Assembly: GCA_018061525.1 (NCBI GenBank)
Contig: JAGOUB010000054.1
Span: forward strand, 1 to 6,286
Direction of reading: 5' to 3'
DNA length: 6,286 nucleotides
DNA from: Candidatus Peribacteraceae bacterium
GTDB lineage: Bacteria; Patescibacteriota; Gracilibacteria; Peribacterales; Peribacteraceae
In this document: in pieces, positions 1 through 6,220 of the stretch
Numbering within the stretch: position 1 is the first letter of the stretch
How the letters are laid out: each line of letters begins with the position of its first letter
Made by a program: the position numbers and the translations under genes
Notes under the pieces: generated by a model
The model's database searches: none
Told to the model about the DNA's origin: nothing
The model's input: only the letters and a program-made list of their open reading frames with translations

Positions 1-1935
1 CTGTATGGCTTCGTGCCCGTGCTCGCCGTGGGCGCCGGCTTCGTGATGCTTTCCACGCCGTCCGCCTCCTCCACCATCAGCACCGACGCGACGGTAGAGC
101 GCCACACCATCGTCTCGTCGGTGAAGGCCGTGGGCGAGGTGACGTTCTCGAACGAGCAGCAGATGCGCTTCAATCAGCGCGGTACCGTCGCCAAGGTGTC
201 CGTGAAGGAAGGCGACACGGTCAAGCAGGGGCAGCTCATCGCCTCACTCGACCAGACCTCGGTGCAGTCCGATATCCGCTCGGCCGCTCTCTCTGTTTCC
301 GCCAGCCGCCTCCAATTGGATCAGCTGGAAGCCGACCGTGAGAAATCGCTGCAAGATGCGCAGTCCGCCGTCGACCAGGCCGCCCGCCAGCTCGACCAGG
401 TGAAGAACGACTGGGAGGTGGCCAAGCAGCAGCTGCCGAACGACCTCGCCTCCGCCGAGCGCGCCGTGAAGGACCGCGAGGCCGCCCTGGCGCAGGCTAA
501 GCTCGACCTGGCCAAGGCCGAGGACACGCAGTATCAGGACATCGGCGCGGCCGCCCAGTCGGTGCTCGTCTCGTCCGAGAAGCTGCTCGATTCCTTCTAC
601 GACATCCTCACCCGCGGTACGGCCGCTCGCCCACAGAACGGCGACTACGAGATTGAGATCGACGCCTTGCTCGGCAACGACCCGACACTCGGCCAGTCGG
701 TCCAGTTCGCCTACTACGACGCCGTGAACACCTCCCTCGCCATGCGCCGCGACTTCGGCACCTCGCTGAGCAGCCAAGAGGACCCGACGGTGCTGCGCCA
801 GGCGCTGGAGCAGGCCCAAGACTTGGCCGAGACCATCTCCGACCTGGCCGAGCACACCTACGACTTCATGCGCGGTGCCACCACCGACACCACCTCGTTC
901 ACCGCCGACGAGCTCACCTCGCTGCGTAACTCCGTGAATGCCAACCGCGACAGCGCCGCCGGCCTGATCACCAAGGCCAAGAACTCGCTCTCGGATCTCT
1001 CCGACATGTCCACGCCCGGCGGCTCCGTCAGCCTGACCGTGAGCGCCAAGCAGAACGCCGTGCAGTCGGCCGAGAACGCCCTCACCGCCGCCCAGGAGGA
1101 CTTGGCCGTGCTCCAGGCGCGCACGCCCGGCAGCTTCCAAGAGCAGGATGACGCCATCGCCTCGGCCGAGGAGAACCTGCGCTCCAAGCAATCCGCGCTC
1201 GAGAGCGCCAAGCGCAGCAACGACGTCTCCATCAAGCTCAAGCAGAACGACATCGCCCAGCGCTCGGCCTCGTACGCTAAGACGGCCAAGACCGCCGACG
1301 AATACGAGCTGCGCGCCCCGTTCGACGGCGTCATCCGCCACATTGATTACAAGGTGGGGGACAACCTGCTCGACACCGGCGACACCTCGTCGGTCACCAT
1401 CGAGAATCCCGACGAACTGCTCGTCACCGTCCTACTCGACCAGACCGATGTGGTCCGCGTGAAGGCGGGCATGCCGGCCTCCATCGTCCTCGACGCCGTT
1501 GCCGGCCGCACCATGACCGGCGCGATCGCGCTCATCAACCCGACGCCCGTCGAGCAGTCCGGCGTCGTCTCGTACCAAGTGGACGTGCGCCTGCCTGCAC
1601 CCAAGGACCTGACCGTCCTCTCGGGCATGACGGCCACCGTGCAGATCGATACCGAGCGCCGCGAGCAGGTGCTGGCGGTGCCGAATCTGGCCCTACGCAG
1701 CCAGAACGGCCAGGCGACCGTCGTCTCCAACGGCGCCACCGTGATCGTGCAGACCGGCCTGAGCGACGGCCGCTACACCGAGATCGTCTCCGGCCTCACC
1801 GAAGGCCAGTCCGTCACGGCCACCAACGTGACCGTCGGCGGCTCCTCCAGCAGTGTCAATCCCAACCAGCTCCTCCGCATGGGCGGAGGCGGCGGCCAAC
1901 CTGCGGGCGCCACCGTCCGCGCCGTCACCCGCTAA
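1..1935 (+). CDS. MacA/HlyD-family periplasmic adaptor subunit, 5' end truncated by the window
   Basis: Membrane-fusion/adaptor protein expected to partner the MacB-type ABC transporter encoded just downstream. The reading frame is open to base 1, so the true start lies upstream; the first possible in-window start (GTG at 13) falls inside the membrane helix and is unlikely to be real. Counting from base 1, residues 1-17 (LYGFVPVLAVGAGFVML) are a hydrophobic signal anchor. The first lipoyl half-motif is at about 61-82 (VAKVSVKEGDTVKQGQ), followed by a long Ala/Gln/Lys/Glu coiled-coil hairpin at about 88-425. The second lipoyl half is at about 438-456 (APFDGVIRHIDYKVGD), a beta-barrel at about 470-551, a membrane-proximal domain at about 552-620, and a Gly-rich tail (MGGGGGQ). 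At least 644 residues, against roughly 370 for E. coli MacA. The excess is mostly an inserted segment at about 180-337 within the coiled coil. It ends 3 nt before the ATPase start, indicating one operon. The substrate cannot be told from sequence. Confidence 0.93.
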   Translation: MYGFVPVLAVGAGFVMLSTPSASSTISTDATVERHTIVSSVKAVGEVTFSNEQQMRFNQRGTVAKVSVKEGDTVKQGQLIASLDQTSVQSDIRSAALSVSASRLQLDQLEADREKSLQDAQSAVDQAARQLDQVKNDWEVAKQQLPNDLASAERAVKDREAALAQAKLDLAKAEDTQYQDIGAAAQSVLVSSEKLLDSFYDILTRGTAARPQNGDYEIEIDALLGNDPTLGQSVQFAYYDAVNTSLAMRRDFGTSLSSQEDPTVLRQALEQAQDLAETISDLAEHTYDFMRGATTDTTSFTADELTSLRNSVNANRDSAAGLITKAKNSLSDLSDMSTPGGSVSLTVSAKQNAVQSAENALTAAQEDLAVLQARTPGSFQEQDDAIASAEENLRSKQSALESAKRSNDVSIKLKQNDIAQRSASYAKTAKTADEYELRAPFDGVIRHIDYKVGDNLLDTGDTSSVTIENPDELLVTVLLDQTDVVRVKAGMPASIVLDAVAGRTMTGAIALINPTPVEQSGVVSYQVDVRLPAPKDLTVLSGMTATVQIDTERREQVLAVPNLALRSQNGQATVVSNGATVIVQTGLSDGRYTEIVSGLTEGQSVTATNVTVGGSSSSVNPNQLLRMGGGGGQPAGATVRAVTR

Positions 1936-1938
1936 TCG

Positions 1939-2607
1939 ATGATCGACCTCGCCGACATCACCAAGTCGTACCCGCTCGGCGCGGAGACCGTGACGGTGCT
2001 CAAGGGCATCACGCTCCGCATCGCCCCCGGCGAGTTCGTGGCCATCATGGGCCCCTCAGGCTCGGGCAAGTCGACGCTCATGAACATCATCGGGCTGCTC
2101 GACAGCCCCTCCAGCGGTTCGTACAAATTGGAGAAGCGCGAGGTCGGCACGCTCACCGAGGACGGCCAGGCAGACGTGCGCAGCCGCCGCATCGGCTTCG
2201 TCTTCCAAGCCTTCAATTTGCTGCCGCGCATGGACGCGCTGCGTCAGGTGATGCAACCGCTGCTCTACCAGGGTGTCGATCGCGAGACGGCCAAGACGCG
2301 CGCCTTGCAGGCGCTGCACCTGGTGGGACTCGGCGAGCGCCTCTCGCATAACCCCAGCGAACTCTCCGGCGGCCAGCAGCAGCGCGTCGCCATCGCCCGC
2401 GCCATGGTCACCGATCCGGCTCTCATCCTGGCCGACGAGCCAACCGGCGCCCTCGATACCAAGACCGGCCAAGAGGTGATGCAGCTCCTCACCGACTTTA
2501 ATAAAAGTGGCAAGACCATCGTTATGGTCACCCACGAGCCGAAGGTGGCCGGCTTCGCCCACCGCACCATCCACCTTCAGGACGGCCTCGTCCATCGCCA
2601 CGCATGA
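1939..2607 (+). CDS. MacB/LolD-type ABC transporter ATP-binding protein
   Basis: Cytoplasmic ATPase subunit (222 aa, a normal length for the LolD/MacB/FtsE group) that powers the permease encoded next. All ABC motifs are intact: Walker A GPSGSGKST at 38-46, Q-loop Gln90 (FVFQAFNLLP), signature LSGGQQQR at 142-149, Walker B ILADEP at 163-168 with catalytic Glu167, D-loop GALD at 170-173 and switch His199 (VTHEP). In E. coli MacB the ATPase and permease are fused in one chain; here they are separate, as in Gram-positive and CPR versions. The ATG lies 3 nt after the adaptor stop with no Shine-Dalgarno, so translation is probably coupled. The TGA stop overlaps the permease start. A minor oddity is ALRQVMQPLLY after the Q-loop, where relatives usually have ALENV-PLLY. 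Confidence 0.96.
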   Translation: MIDLADITKSYPLGAETVTVLKGITLRIAPGEFVAIMGPSGSGKSTLMNIIGLLDSPSSGSYKLEKREVGTLTEDGQADVRSRRIGFVFQAFNLLPRMDALRQVMQPLLYQGVDRETAKTRALQALHLVGLGERLSHNPSELSGGQQQRVAIARAMVTDPALILADEPTGALDTKTGQEVMQLLTDFNKSGKTIVMVTHEPKVAGFAHRTIHLQDGLVHRHA

Positions 2608-3827
2608 ACCTCCTTGAGAACATCCGCGGCGCGCTTGGGGCGATCGTCAGCAACAAGCTGCGGTCCAGCCTGACCATGCTCGGCATCGTGATCGGCGTGG
2701 CCTCGGTTGTGCTGATGGTGGCCATCGGCCAGGGCGCCCAACGCAGCGTCACCTCGCAGATCCAGAGCTTGGGCACCAACCTGCTCACCATCTCGCCGGG
2801 CAGCCCCAGCCAGACGAATGTGCGCGGCGCCACCGGTGGTGCCAGCGCCTCGGCCCTCACCATGGAGGACGTGGCGGCGCTCAAAGAGCACGTCACGGGC
2901 CTGAGCGGACTCGCGCCCTCCACCAGTACGCGCGGCCAGGTGGTCGTCGGTGCCAACAACGCTTCCACCACCGTCCTCGGCGCCACCGCCGACTATGCGA
3001 CCGTGCGCAACACGCCCGTGGCCATCGGCCGCTTCGTCACCGATGCCGACGTGGAACAGGTGGCCAAGGTGGTTGTGCTCGGTTCGACCGTGGTACAGAA
3101 CGTCTTCCCGAATAACCCCCAGCCCATCGGCGAGGACATCCGCATCCAGGGCACCATCTTCACGGTCGTGGGTGTGCTCACGAGCAAGGGGTCCACGGGC
3201 TTTCAGAACGCCGACGACCAGGTGATCGTGCCGCTCACGACGCTCCAGCAGCGCCTCACCGGCCAGAAGACGGTCTCGACCATCAGCGCCTCGGTGGCCG
3301 ATCCGGAGCAGATGGAACAGGCGCAGGCGGTGATCACGGCGGTGCTCATGAACAGCCACGGCCTTACCGATCCGGCCAAGCAGGACTTCACCGTCTTGAA
3401 CCAGGCCGACGCCGTCGAGACGCTTAACCAAGTGACCCAGATCTTCACACTGCTGCTCGGCGGCATCGCCGGCATCTCGTTGCTCGTGGGCGGCATCGGC
3501 GTGATGAACATTATGCTCGTGTCGGTCACCGAGCGGACGCGCGAGATCGGCATCCGCAAGGCGATCGGCGCCAAGAAGAAGGACATCCTGCTCCAGTTCC
3601 TCATCGAGGCGACGGTGCTGAGCGTGCTCGGCGGCGCCATCGGCGTGGCCATCAGCGCGGTGGTCTCGTTCGGAGTGAAGACCTTCTTCGCGTTCGACGC
3701 ATCCATCTCGGCCATGTCGGTCGTGCTGGCGCTGCTCTTCTCCATCGGTGTCGGTATCTTCTTCGGCCTCCTTCCGGCTTGGCAGGCGGCGAAATTAAGA
3801 CCTATTCAGGCGCTGCGGTACGAGTAA
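2604..3827 (+). CDS. MacB-like ABC transporter permease (MacB_PCD + FtsX domains)
   Basis: Membrane subunit of the exporter, 407 aa, with the classic four-helix MacB/FtsX topology. Residues 1-21 are a short amphipathic N-terminus and TM1 is at about 22-42 (TMLGIVIGVASVVLMVAIG). A large extracytoplasmic MacB core domain spans about 43-279. TM2 is at about 281-304, followed by the conserved cytoplasmic loop ERTREIGIRKAIGA at 310-323. TM3 is at about 332-358 and TM4 at about 371-391. The family-typical C-terminus PAWQAAKLRPIQALRYE occupies 391-407. Members couple ATP hydrolysis in the cytoplasm to movement of the outer domain, driving export or extraction of peptides, lipoproteins or drugs; the cargo here is unknown. 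The start overlaps the ATPase stop (ATGA), strong evidence for co-translation. A palindromic element begins 5 nt after the TAA. Confidence 0.95.
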   Translation: MNLLENIRGALGAIVSNKLRSSLTMLGIVIGVASVVLMVAIGQGAQRSVTSQIQSLGTNLLTISPGSPSQTNVRGATGGASASALTMEDVAALKEHVTGLSGLAPSTSTRGQVVVGANNASTTVLGATADYATVRNTPVAIGRFVTDADVEQVAKVVVLGSTVVQNVFPNNPQPIGEDIRIQGTIFTVVGVLTSKGSTGFQNADDQVIVPLTTLQQRLTGQKTVSTISASVADPEQMEQAQAVITAVLMNSHGLTDPAKQDFTVLNQADAVETLNQVTQIFTLLLGGIAGISLLVGGIGVMNIMLVSVTERTREIGIRKAIGAKKKDILLQFLIEATVLSVLGGAIGVAISAVVSFGVKTFFAFDASISAMSVVLALLFSIGVGIFFGLLPAWQAAKLRPIQALRYE

Positions 3828-3830
3828 GGG

Positions 3831-3973
3831 TTGGTACTTTTGGCAACGCGCCAAAAGTACCCAAAAGCGCTGGCGCGCCGAGCCCCCTCCATGGCTCTGC
3901 TTAATTGTGACGCCCTCCCGAAGGAGGAAATATCCTTCGTGCCCCTTCACCCCCCGCCGGCGCGCGCCCCTCC
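3831..3973 (+). repeat. Composite palindromic element, copy 1
   Basis: Intergenic element starting just after the permease stop. In order it holds: a perfect 12-bp stem GGTACTTTTGGC (3833-3844), loop AACGC, and GCCAAAAGTACC (3850-3861); the run CAAAAGCGC; GC box A, TGGCGCGCC then GAGCCCCCTCC (3871-3890); a second hairpin CGAAGGA (3919-3925), 7-nt loop, TCCTTCG (3933-3939); the motif TGCCCCTTCACCCCCCG (3940-3956); and box B, GGCGCGCGCCCCTCC (3959-3973). The same order of parts recurs at 5739-5945. No T-run follows the first hairpin, so it is not a canonical intrinsic terminator, although it lies between converging genes and could still stabilise or end transcripts. The rest of this gap, to 4028, shows only a short CGCC/GGCG hairpin (3995-4006). 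Confidence 0.75.
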
Positions 3974-4028
3974 GCAGGCAAAGACGCGACCGTGCGCCAG
4001 GAGGCGATCTTCGGAGGACGGTAAATCG

Positions 4029-5210
4029 TTAATCGACCTGCAAGAGCAGGCTCTTCAAGTAGTCACCCTCGGGATGAAACAGGTTCACAGGATGGTCGAG
4101 AGCCTGGCGGTGGCGAGAGAGGATCTTCACGCCGCGGCGGGCCGAGCGGGCAGCTTGGAAGACGACGTCTTGGAAGAGATCAGGCGTCATCTGGTAGCTG
4201 CAGGAGCAGGTGAGCAGCAGGCCGCCGGGCGGCAAGATCTGGAACGCCATGCGGTTCAGATCGCCGTACGATTTCTTGGCGGGTTCCAAATCTTGGCTGC
4301 GCTTGGCGAAGGCCGGCGGGTCCAGAACGATGAAGTCGAACTTGGCGCCCTTGGGCACGCGGCGCAGGTAGGCGAAGGCGTCTTCGCTGCTCGTTTCGAA
4401 TTGGTTCATTGAGAAGCCATTCACGCGGGCGTGTTCCTGAGCGCGGCCGATGGCGTTCTTGTCGTAGTCCACGGCCACGGCCGCCAGCGCGCCGCCGGCG
4501 AGAGCACTCACCGAGAAGCCGCCGACGTAGCTGCAGATGTCCAGCACCGTGCGGCCGGCGGAGAGGTTTCGGACCAGGGTGCGCATCTCGCGCTGGTCCA
4601 AGAAGAAGCCGGTCTTCTGACCGCCTTCCAGATCCACCAAAAAGCGCAGGCCGCGCTCCTTCACCGTGACGGTGCCCTGCGGCTTGCCGCGCACCCAGCC
4701 CTCGATGTTCGGCAGGCCTTCCTTCTCGCGGGCGGTGCCGGCCGATTTCTCCACGATCGCCTCAGGCTTGAGCAGCGCCATCAACAGGTCGAGCACCCAC
4801 TCGCGCTGCCGGTCCATACCGAGCGTCGTCAGCTGCACGGCCAGCATCGGGCCGTACTGGTCCACGATCAGGCCGGGCACGGCGTCGCCCTCGGCATTCA
4901 CGAGCCGCCAGCAGTCGGTGCCCTTGTCGGCCTTGAGCGCCTCGCGTCCTTCGACGGCGCGCTCGATAGAGGCCTTCAGCTGGATTAGGGGGTCGCCGGG
5001 CTGGAACGCGAAGGCGCGGCCGGCGATGGCGGCCTTAGCGTTGTAGAAGGCGAAGGCCAGGAACTCGCCGCTCGCGCTCTGCACCTCCACGATGCCGCCG
5101 TCGGCGACCTCGCCGATGGAGCCGATCGCCGCCGGCATGATGGCGTGGTGGCGGTTGCGGACGGAGGCGTCGCGGCCGGGCTTGAGCTGGAGGACCGGGT
5201 AGTTCGTCAT
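4029..5210 (-). CDS. rlmI: RlmI-like class I SAM-dependent 23S rRNA (cytosine-C5) methyltransferase
   Basis: Cytoplasmic rRNA-modifying enzyme; E. coli RlmI makes m5C1962 in 23S rRNA, and this protein aligns along its full length (393 aa against 396). Residues 1-70 form a PUA-like N-terminus. Residues 100-120 (WRLVNAEGDAVPGLIVDQYG) match the family's central EEHEA-type region. GGQKTGFFLDQR (196-207) matches E. coli GHKTGYYLDQR. SAM motif I is VLDICSYVGGFSVSA (222-236), VAVDYD (245-250) ends the next strand, motif IV is LDPPAF (296-301), LLTCSCS (332-338) carries the likely catalytic Cys337, and DHPVNLFHPEGDYLKS (372-387) is the family C-terminus. The N-terminal RNRHHAIMPAAIG replaces the usual RHPWVFSGAI. 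It is convergent with the permease and divergent from bcp. The start at 5210 is favoured by a TANNNT box 6 nt upstream and by a family-like MTNYPVLQLKPGRDASV. Exact target base is inferred from homology. Confidence 0.93.
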   Translation of the reverse strand: MTNYPVLQLKPGRDASVRNRHHAIMPAAIGSIGEVADGGIVEVQSASGEFLAFAFYNAKAAIAGRAFAFQPGDPLIQLKASIERAVEGREALKADKGTDCWRLVNAEGDAVPGLIVDQYGPMLAVQLTTLGMDRQREWVLDLLMALLKPEAIVEKSAGTAREKEGLPNIEGWVRGKPQGTVTVKERGLRFLVDLEGGQKTGFFLDQREMRTLVRNLSAGRTVLDICSYVGGFSVSALAGGALAAVAVDYDKNAIGRAQEHARVNGFSMNQFETSSEDAFAYLRRVPKGAKFDFIVLDPPAFAKRSQDLEPAKKSYGDLNRMAFQILPPGGLLLTCSCSYQMTPDLFQDVVFQAARSARRGVKILSRHRQALDHPVNLFHPEGDYLKSLLLQVD

Positions 5211-5216
5211 GCGGGG

Positions 5217-5222
5217 ATGGTA
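5217..5222 (-). promoter_or_regulatory. Candidate leaderless -10 box for rlmI
   Basis: Read on the minus strand, TACCAT lies exactly 6 nt (CCCCGC) before the ATG at 5210, and no Shine-Dalgarno is present. A TANNNT box 6-7 nt before a start codon is the known signature of leaderless (TA-led) genes, where transcription begins at or next to the ATG. No convincing -35 hexamer was found 16-18 nt upstream, so the promoter call rests on the -10 and its spacing, and on the mirrored arrangement at bcp. Confidence 0.5.
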
Positions 5223-5254
5223 GCGGTTTTCGTGGCTAAAGGCCTGATAAAGCG

Positions 5255-5260
5255 TAGAGT
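5255..5260 (+). promoter_or_regulatory. Candidate leaderless -10 box for bcp
   Basis: TAGAGT lies exactly 6 nt (TCGGGC) before the ATG at 5267. There is no Shine-Dalgarno, and TAG at 5255-5257 is an in-frame stop, so translation cannot begin further upstream. The geometry is the same as on the opposite strand for rlmI, making the 56-bp gap a compact divergent promoter pair. A -35 element is not obvious. An alternative -10 is the TGATAA at 5245-5250, which would give a short leader. Confidence 0.5.
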
Positions 5261-5266
5261 TCGGGC

Positions 5267-5734
5267 ATGCTCAACGTTGGCGACACCGCCCCCGATTTTA
5301 CGCTCCAAGACCAGCACGGCTCCGACCGGAGCCTGGGCATGTACGCCGGCCAGTGGGTCCTGCTCTACTTCTACCCCAAGGACGACACCCCGGGCTGCAC
5401 CAAGGAGGCCTGCGGCCTGCAGAGCCGCCTCACCGGCATCAAGAAGCTCAAAGCCGAGGTGTTGGGTGTCAGCAAGGACAGCGTGAAGAGCCACCAGAAG
5501 TTCGCCAAGCGCTACAAGCTGGAGTTCCCGCTCCTGGCCGATGAAGAGACCAAGGTGTGCCAGGCCTACGGCGTCTGGCAGGAGAAGACTTTTATGGGAA
5601 AGAAGTACATGGGCATCCTGCGCGCTTCCTTCTTAATCGATCCCAAGGGCAAAATCGCCAAGGTCTATCCGGAAGTGAATCCGGAGGAGCATGCGGGAGA
5701 GATCATGGATGACTTGAAGGCGCTGCAGAGGTAA
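5267..5734 (+). CDS. bcp: Thioredoxin-dependent peroxiredoxin, Bcp/PrxQ family
   Basis: Cytoplasmic thiol peroxidase that reduces hydrogen peroxide and organic hydroperoxides with electrons from thioredoxin. The 155 aa are a standard length for the family. The N-terminus LNVGDTAPDFTLQDQHG (2-18) is the usual AhpC/TSA opening. FYPKDDTPGCTKEACGLQ (35-52) holds the peroxidatic Cys44 within TPGCT and a resolving Cys49, giving the C-x4-C spacing of atypical 2-Cys PrxQ enzymes. Thr41 and Arg119 (GILRASFLID, 116-125) complete the active site. A third cysteine, Cys98, is not part of the known mechanism. The start is fixed by the in-frame TAG at 5255 and by homology. It is divergent from rlmI, with no obvious functional tie, and a palindromic element begins 6 nt after its TAA. 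Confidence 0.96.
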   Translation: MLNVGDTAPDFTLQDQHGSDRSLGMYAGQWVLLYFYPKDDTPGCTKEACGLQSRLTGIKKLKAEVLGVSKDSVKSHQKFAKRYKLEFPLLADEETKVCQAYGVWQEKTFMGKKYMGILRASFLIDPKGKIAKVYPEVNPEEHAGEIMDDLKALQR

Positions 5735-5738
5735 TCGA

Positions 5739-5945
5739 TTGGTACTTTTTGTGCGCGACAAAAAGTACCCAAAAAGCGCGTCGCGCCAACGCCCCTCCGC
5801 CTCGGCCCCGTGCCTCCTTGCGGGCCCTTAGGCCCGGCCCGCTTCGTCGGTCGAAAGGTGCGCGCCTTCCTTCCGGCGTTCATTTGTGCGCGCACCTTTC
5901 GAGGCGGGGCCTGCCCCCTCACCCCCCGTGGCGCGACACCCCTCC
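5739..5945 (+). repeat. Composite palindromic element, copy 2
   Basis: Same layout as the element after the permease gene, but longer. It begins with stem GGTACTTTTTGT (5741-5752), loop GCGCG, ACAAAAAGTACC (5758-5769), then CAAAAAGCGC and box A GTCGCGCC followed by AACGCCCCTCC (5780-5798). A short GC hairpin follows (CGGGCC-CTTA-GGCCCG, 5821-5836). The second hairpin is larger than in copy 1: TCGAAAGGTGCGCGC (5851-5865) pairs perfectly over 15 bp with GCGCGCACCTTTCGA (5888-5902) around a 22-nt loop. Then come TGCCCCCTCACCCCCCG (5912-5928, 16 of 17 identical to copy 1) and box B GGCGCGACACCCCTCC (5930-5945). It starts 4 nt after the bcp stop. There is no T-run typical of intrinsic terminators. 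Confidence 0.75.
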
Positions 5946-6029
5946 ACGCTCTGTTCGCACTCGTCTGGTCCGACATCCCTCTGCAGCCTTGGCCGCCTCA
6001 GCCGGACGCCGTCATGCGCTTGGCGAAGG

Positions 6030-6107
6030 TCCCGCGAATAGTGGCGGCGCAGGTCCGAGGCCGCGCGACTCAAGAGAGGCGCGGCCGAGTTTGCGCCGCC
6101 CGCGGGA
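6030..6107. repeat. Long interrupted GC-rich palindrome
   Basis: Three nested perfect stems: TCCCGCG (6030-6036) with CGCGGGA (6101-6107); GGCGGCGCA (6043-6051) with TGCGCCGCC (6092-6100); and GGCCGCGC (6059-6066) with GCGCGGCC (6079-6086). Inside, CTC (6069-6071) can pair with GAG (6076-6078). The bulges are asymmetric: 6 and 7 nt on the left, 0 and 5 nt on the right. As RNA or single-stranded DNA this would form a long, very stable rod. Function is unknown; the lack of a T-run on either side argues against a simple terminator. Confidence 0.7.
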
Positions 6108-6154
6108 CGAGCCATTGCGCATAGGCGGACGGCTGTCAGCGGCCTGTTTCTTTC

Positions 6155-6183
6155 TCCACTTTCTTTGCGCCAAAGAAAGTGGA
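6155..6183. repeat. Perfect 13-bp A/T-rich hairpin
   Basis: TCCACTTTCTTTG (6155-6167) and CAAAGAAAGTGGA (6171-6183) are perfectly complementary around a 3-nt CGC loop. In style (CACTTT...AAAGTG with a GC loop) it resembles the GGTACTTTT hairpins of the two composite elements, but the sequence differs and the adjoining C-rich motifs are absent. Read on the minus strand, an A-rich run (GAGAAAGAAAC) follows, as CAAAA follows the other hairpins. It may be a third, inverted and diverged member of the family. Confidence 0.65.
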
Positions 6184-6220
6184 TACCCATTGGTTGGCAT
6201 CAGCTCCAAACAAGACACAT

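Noticed and set aside
244..1341. Long minus-strand open frame of 365 aa antisense to the adaptor gene.
   Set aside because: A high-GC shadow: low-complexity Gly/Leu/Val/Ala repeats such as LLGGGEGVLG, no family motif, and the sense strand encodes a clear MacA-type protein.
3833..3861. First hairpin of copy 1 (and likewise 5741-5769) as a Rho-independent terminator.
   Set aside because: The stem is A/T-rich in its middle, and CAAAA, not a T-run, follows on the plus strand. The minus-strand side lacks a T-run too.
3831..3973. Repeated palindromes as a CRISPR array.
   Set aside because: Only two distant copies in the window, with no regular spacers and no cas gene.
3831..4412. Plus-strand open frame of 193 aa after the permease.
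   Set aside because: It runs through the palindromic element and then antisense to the C-terminal part of the well-supported rlmI gene.
5810..6190. Open frames of about 104 aa (+) and 120 aa (-) in the right intergenic region.
   Set aside because: They overlap each other on opposite strands, are rich in Arg/Pro/Gly/Ala, match no family I know and are translations of the palindromes.
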